A stretch of 6,131 bases of DNA. Source: Hydrogenimonas sp. Its GTDB lineage: Bacteria > Campylobacterota > Campylobacteria > Campylobacterales > Hydrogenimonadaceae. The notes under the pieces are model-generated. The model searched no databases. It saw only the letters and a list, made by a program, of their open reading frames with translations, and was not told the origin of the DNA. Position numbers and translations under genes: made by a program. Where the stretch lies: positions 1-6,131 of the forward strand of contig NZ_JAOZOZ010000027.1 in NCBI RefSeq assembly GCF_029933015.1. The letters are read 5' to 3'. Shown here one piece after another: positions 5,900 through 6,131 of the stretch; position 1 is the first letter of the stretch, and each line of letters begins with the position of its first letter.

Positions 5900-6131
5900 T
5901 TAGAGAATAACGTATTTGACGAAGATGGAAGCCTCGAGTGCATCGAGTTCCCGGAGGACTATGTCGGAAACATCGTTATCGACGATGATGACTGCGAGCG
6001 CAAGACCGGATTTGTCGCGTCCAAGCCTGAAATCGGCGATGTTGACGTGATGTCGTGCCAGAATCTGTCCCACATCCCCGATGACACCCGGTACGTCGGT
6101 ATTTTTAAAAAGAATCATACGGCCTTTCGGT
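5900..6131 (-). CDS. serA: D-3-phosphoglycerate dehydrogenase, C-terminal ACT domain (partial)
   Basis: Only the last 77 codons lie in the window; the frame stays open through the upstream edge (reading ...P-K-G-R before the first in-frame Met at 6118), so that Met is internal and the 5' end is missing. The visible part is one ACT domain: a beta strand (MILFKNTD), the signature PGVIGDVGQILARHHVNIAD, then FRLGR, a second strand (ALAVIIVDND), a helix and the closing strand ending at TAA (5902-5900). The PGV-G-VG-IL-VNIA-LGR pattern is typical of the C-terminus of long-form SerA, where the ACT domain binds serine as feedback inhibitor. The enzyme oxidises 3-phosphoglycerate to 3-phosphohydroxypyruvate, the first step of serine synthesis, in the cytoplasm. 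The assignment rests on the ACT domain alone, so another ACT-tailed protein such as serine dehydratase beta is possible but fits less well. It has no evident functional link to the efflux operon downstream. Confidence 0.8.
   Translation of the reverse strand, partial: PKGRMILFKNTDVPGVIGDVGQILARHHVNIADFRLGRDKSGLALAVIIVDNDVSDIVLRELDALEASIFVKYVIL

Noticed and set aside
1..6131. CRISPR arrays, tRNA/rRNA genes, insertion sequences, toxin-antitoxin or defence genes
   Set aside because: No direct-repeat array, cloverleaf, transposase or terminal repeats seen. The window is filled by the efflux operon and its flanks.

Overview
The window reads almost entirely on the minus strand and holds a compact export operon, flanked upstream by the 3' end of serA. 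The genes are about half G+C by eye and the 132-base intergenic region is very A+T-rich. The gene set (long-form SerA with a C-terminal ACT domain, a small DUF2905 protein, a TolC/HlyD/RND set) and MKK-type signal peptides suit a Gram-negative bacterium. My best guess is a Campylobacterota-like lineage of relatively high G+C content, but this is inferred from style and not proven.

Layout in the direction of transcription, from high to low coordinates: (1) 6131-5900, the end of serA, running off the window; (2) 5899-5768, a regulatory intergenic region with a perfect 12-bp inverted repeat, a sigma70-like promoter whose -35 box lies inside that repeat, and a second, A/T-only inverted repeat near the ribosome binding site; (3) 5767-4352, a TolC-family outer membrane channel; (4) 4355-3564, a short HlyD/AcrA-type periplasmic adaptor with an intact RLS docking motif; (5) 3552-1924, the N-terminal half of an RND permease (TM1-TM6); (6) 1924-230, the C-terminal half of the permease (TM7-TM12); (7) 230-30, a DUF2905 membrane protein; (8) from 24 downward, a possible next start codon running off the window. 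No plus-strand gene is credible.

Together the genes encode a complete tripartite pump: inner-membrane proton-driven RND permease, periplasmic adaptor and outer-membrane duct. The cistrons overlap by 1-4 bases or sit 11 bases apart, so they are almost certainly co-transcribed and translationally coupled. The substrate cannot be read from the sequence.

The main oddity is that the permease, normally one chain of about 1,030-1,100 residues, is encoded as two ORFs of 542 and 564-565 residues. The break is in the cytoplasmic TM6-TM7 linker, beside a histidine cluster, and a strong ribosome binding site precedes the second half. Other points of interest are the palindrome/-35 overlap, the proton-relay residues, a minimal adaptor, an insertion in the outer-membrane channel, and DUF2905 as a coupled cistron of the operon.
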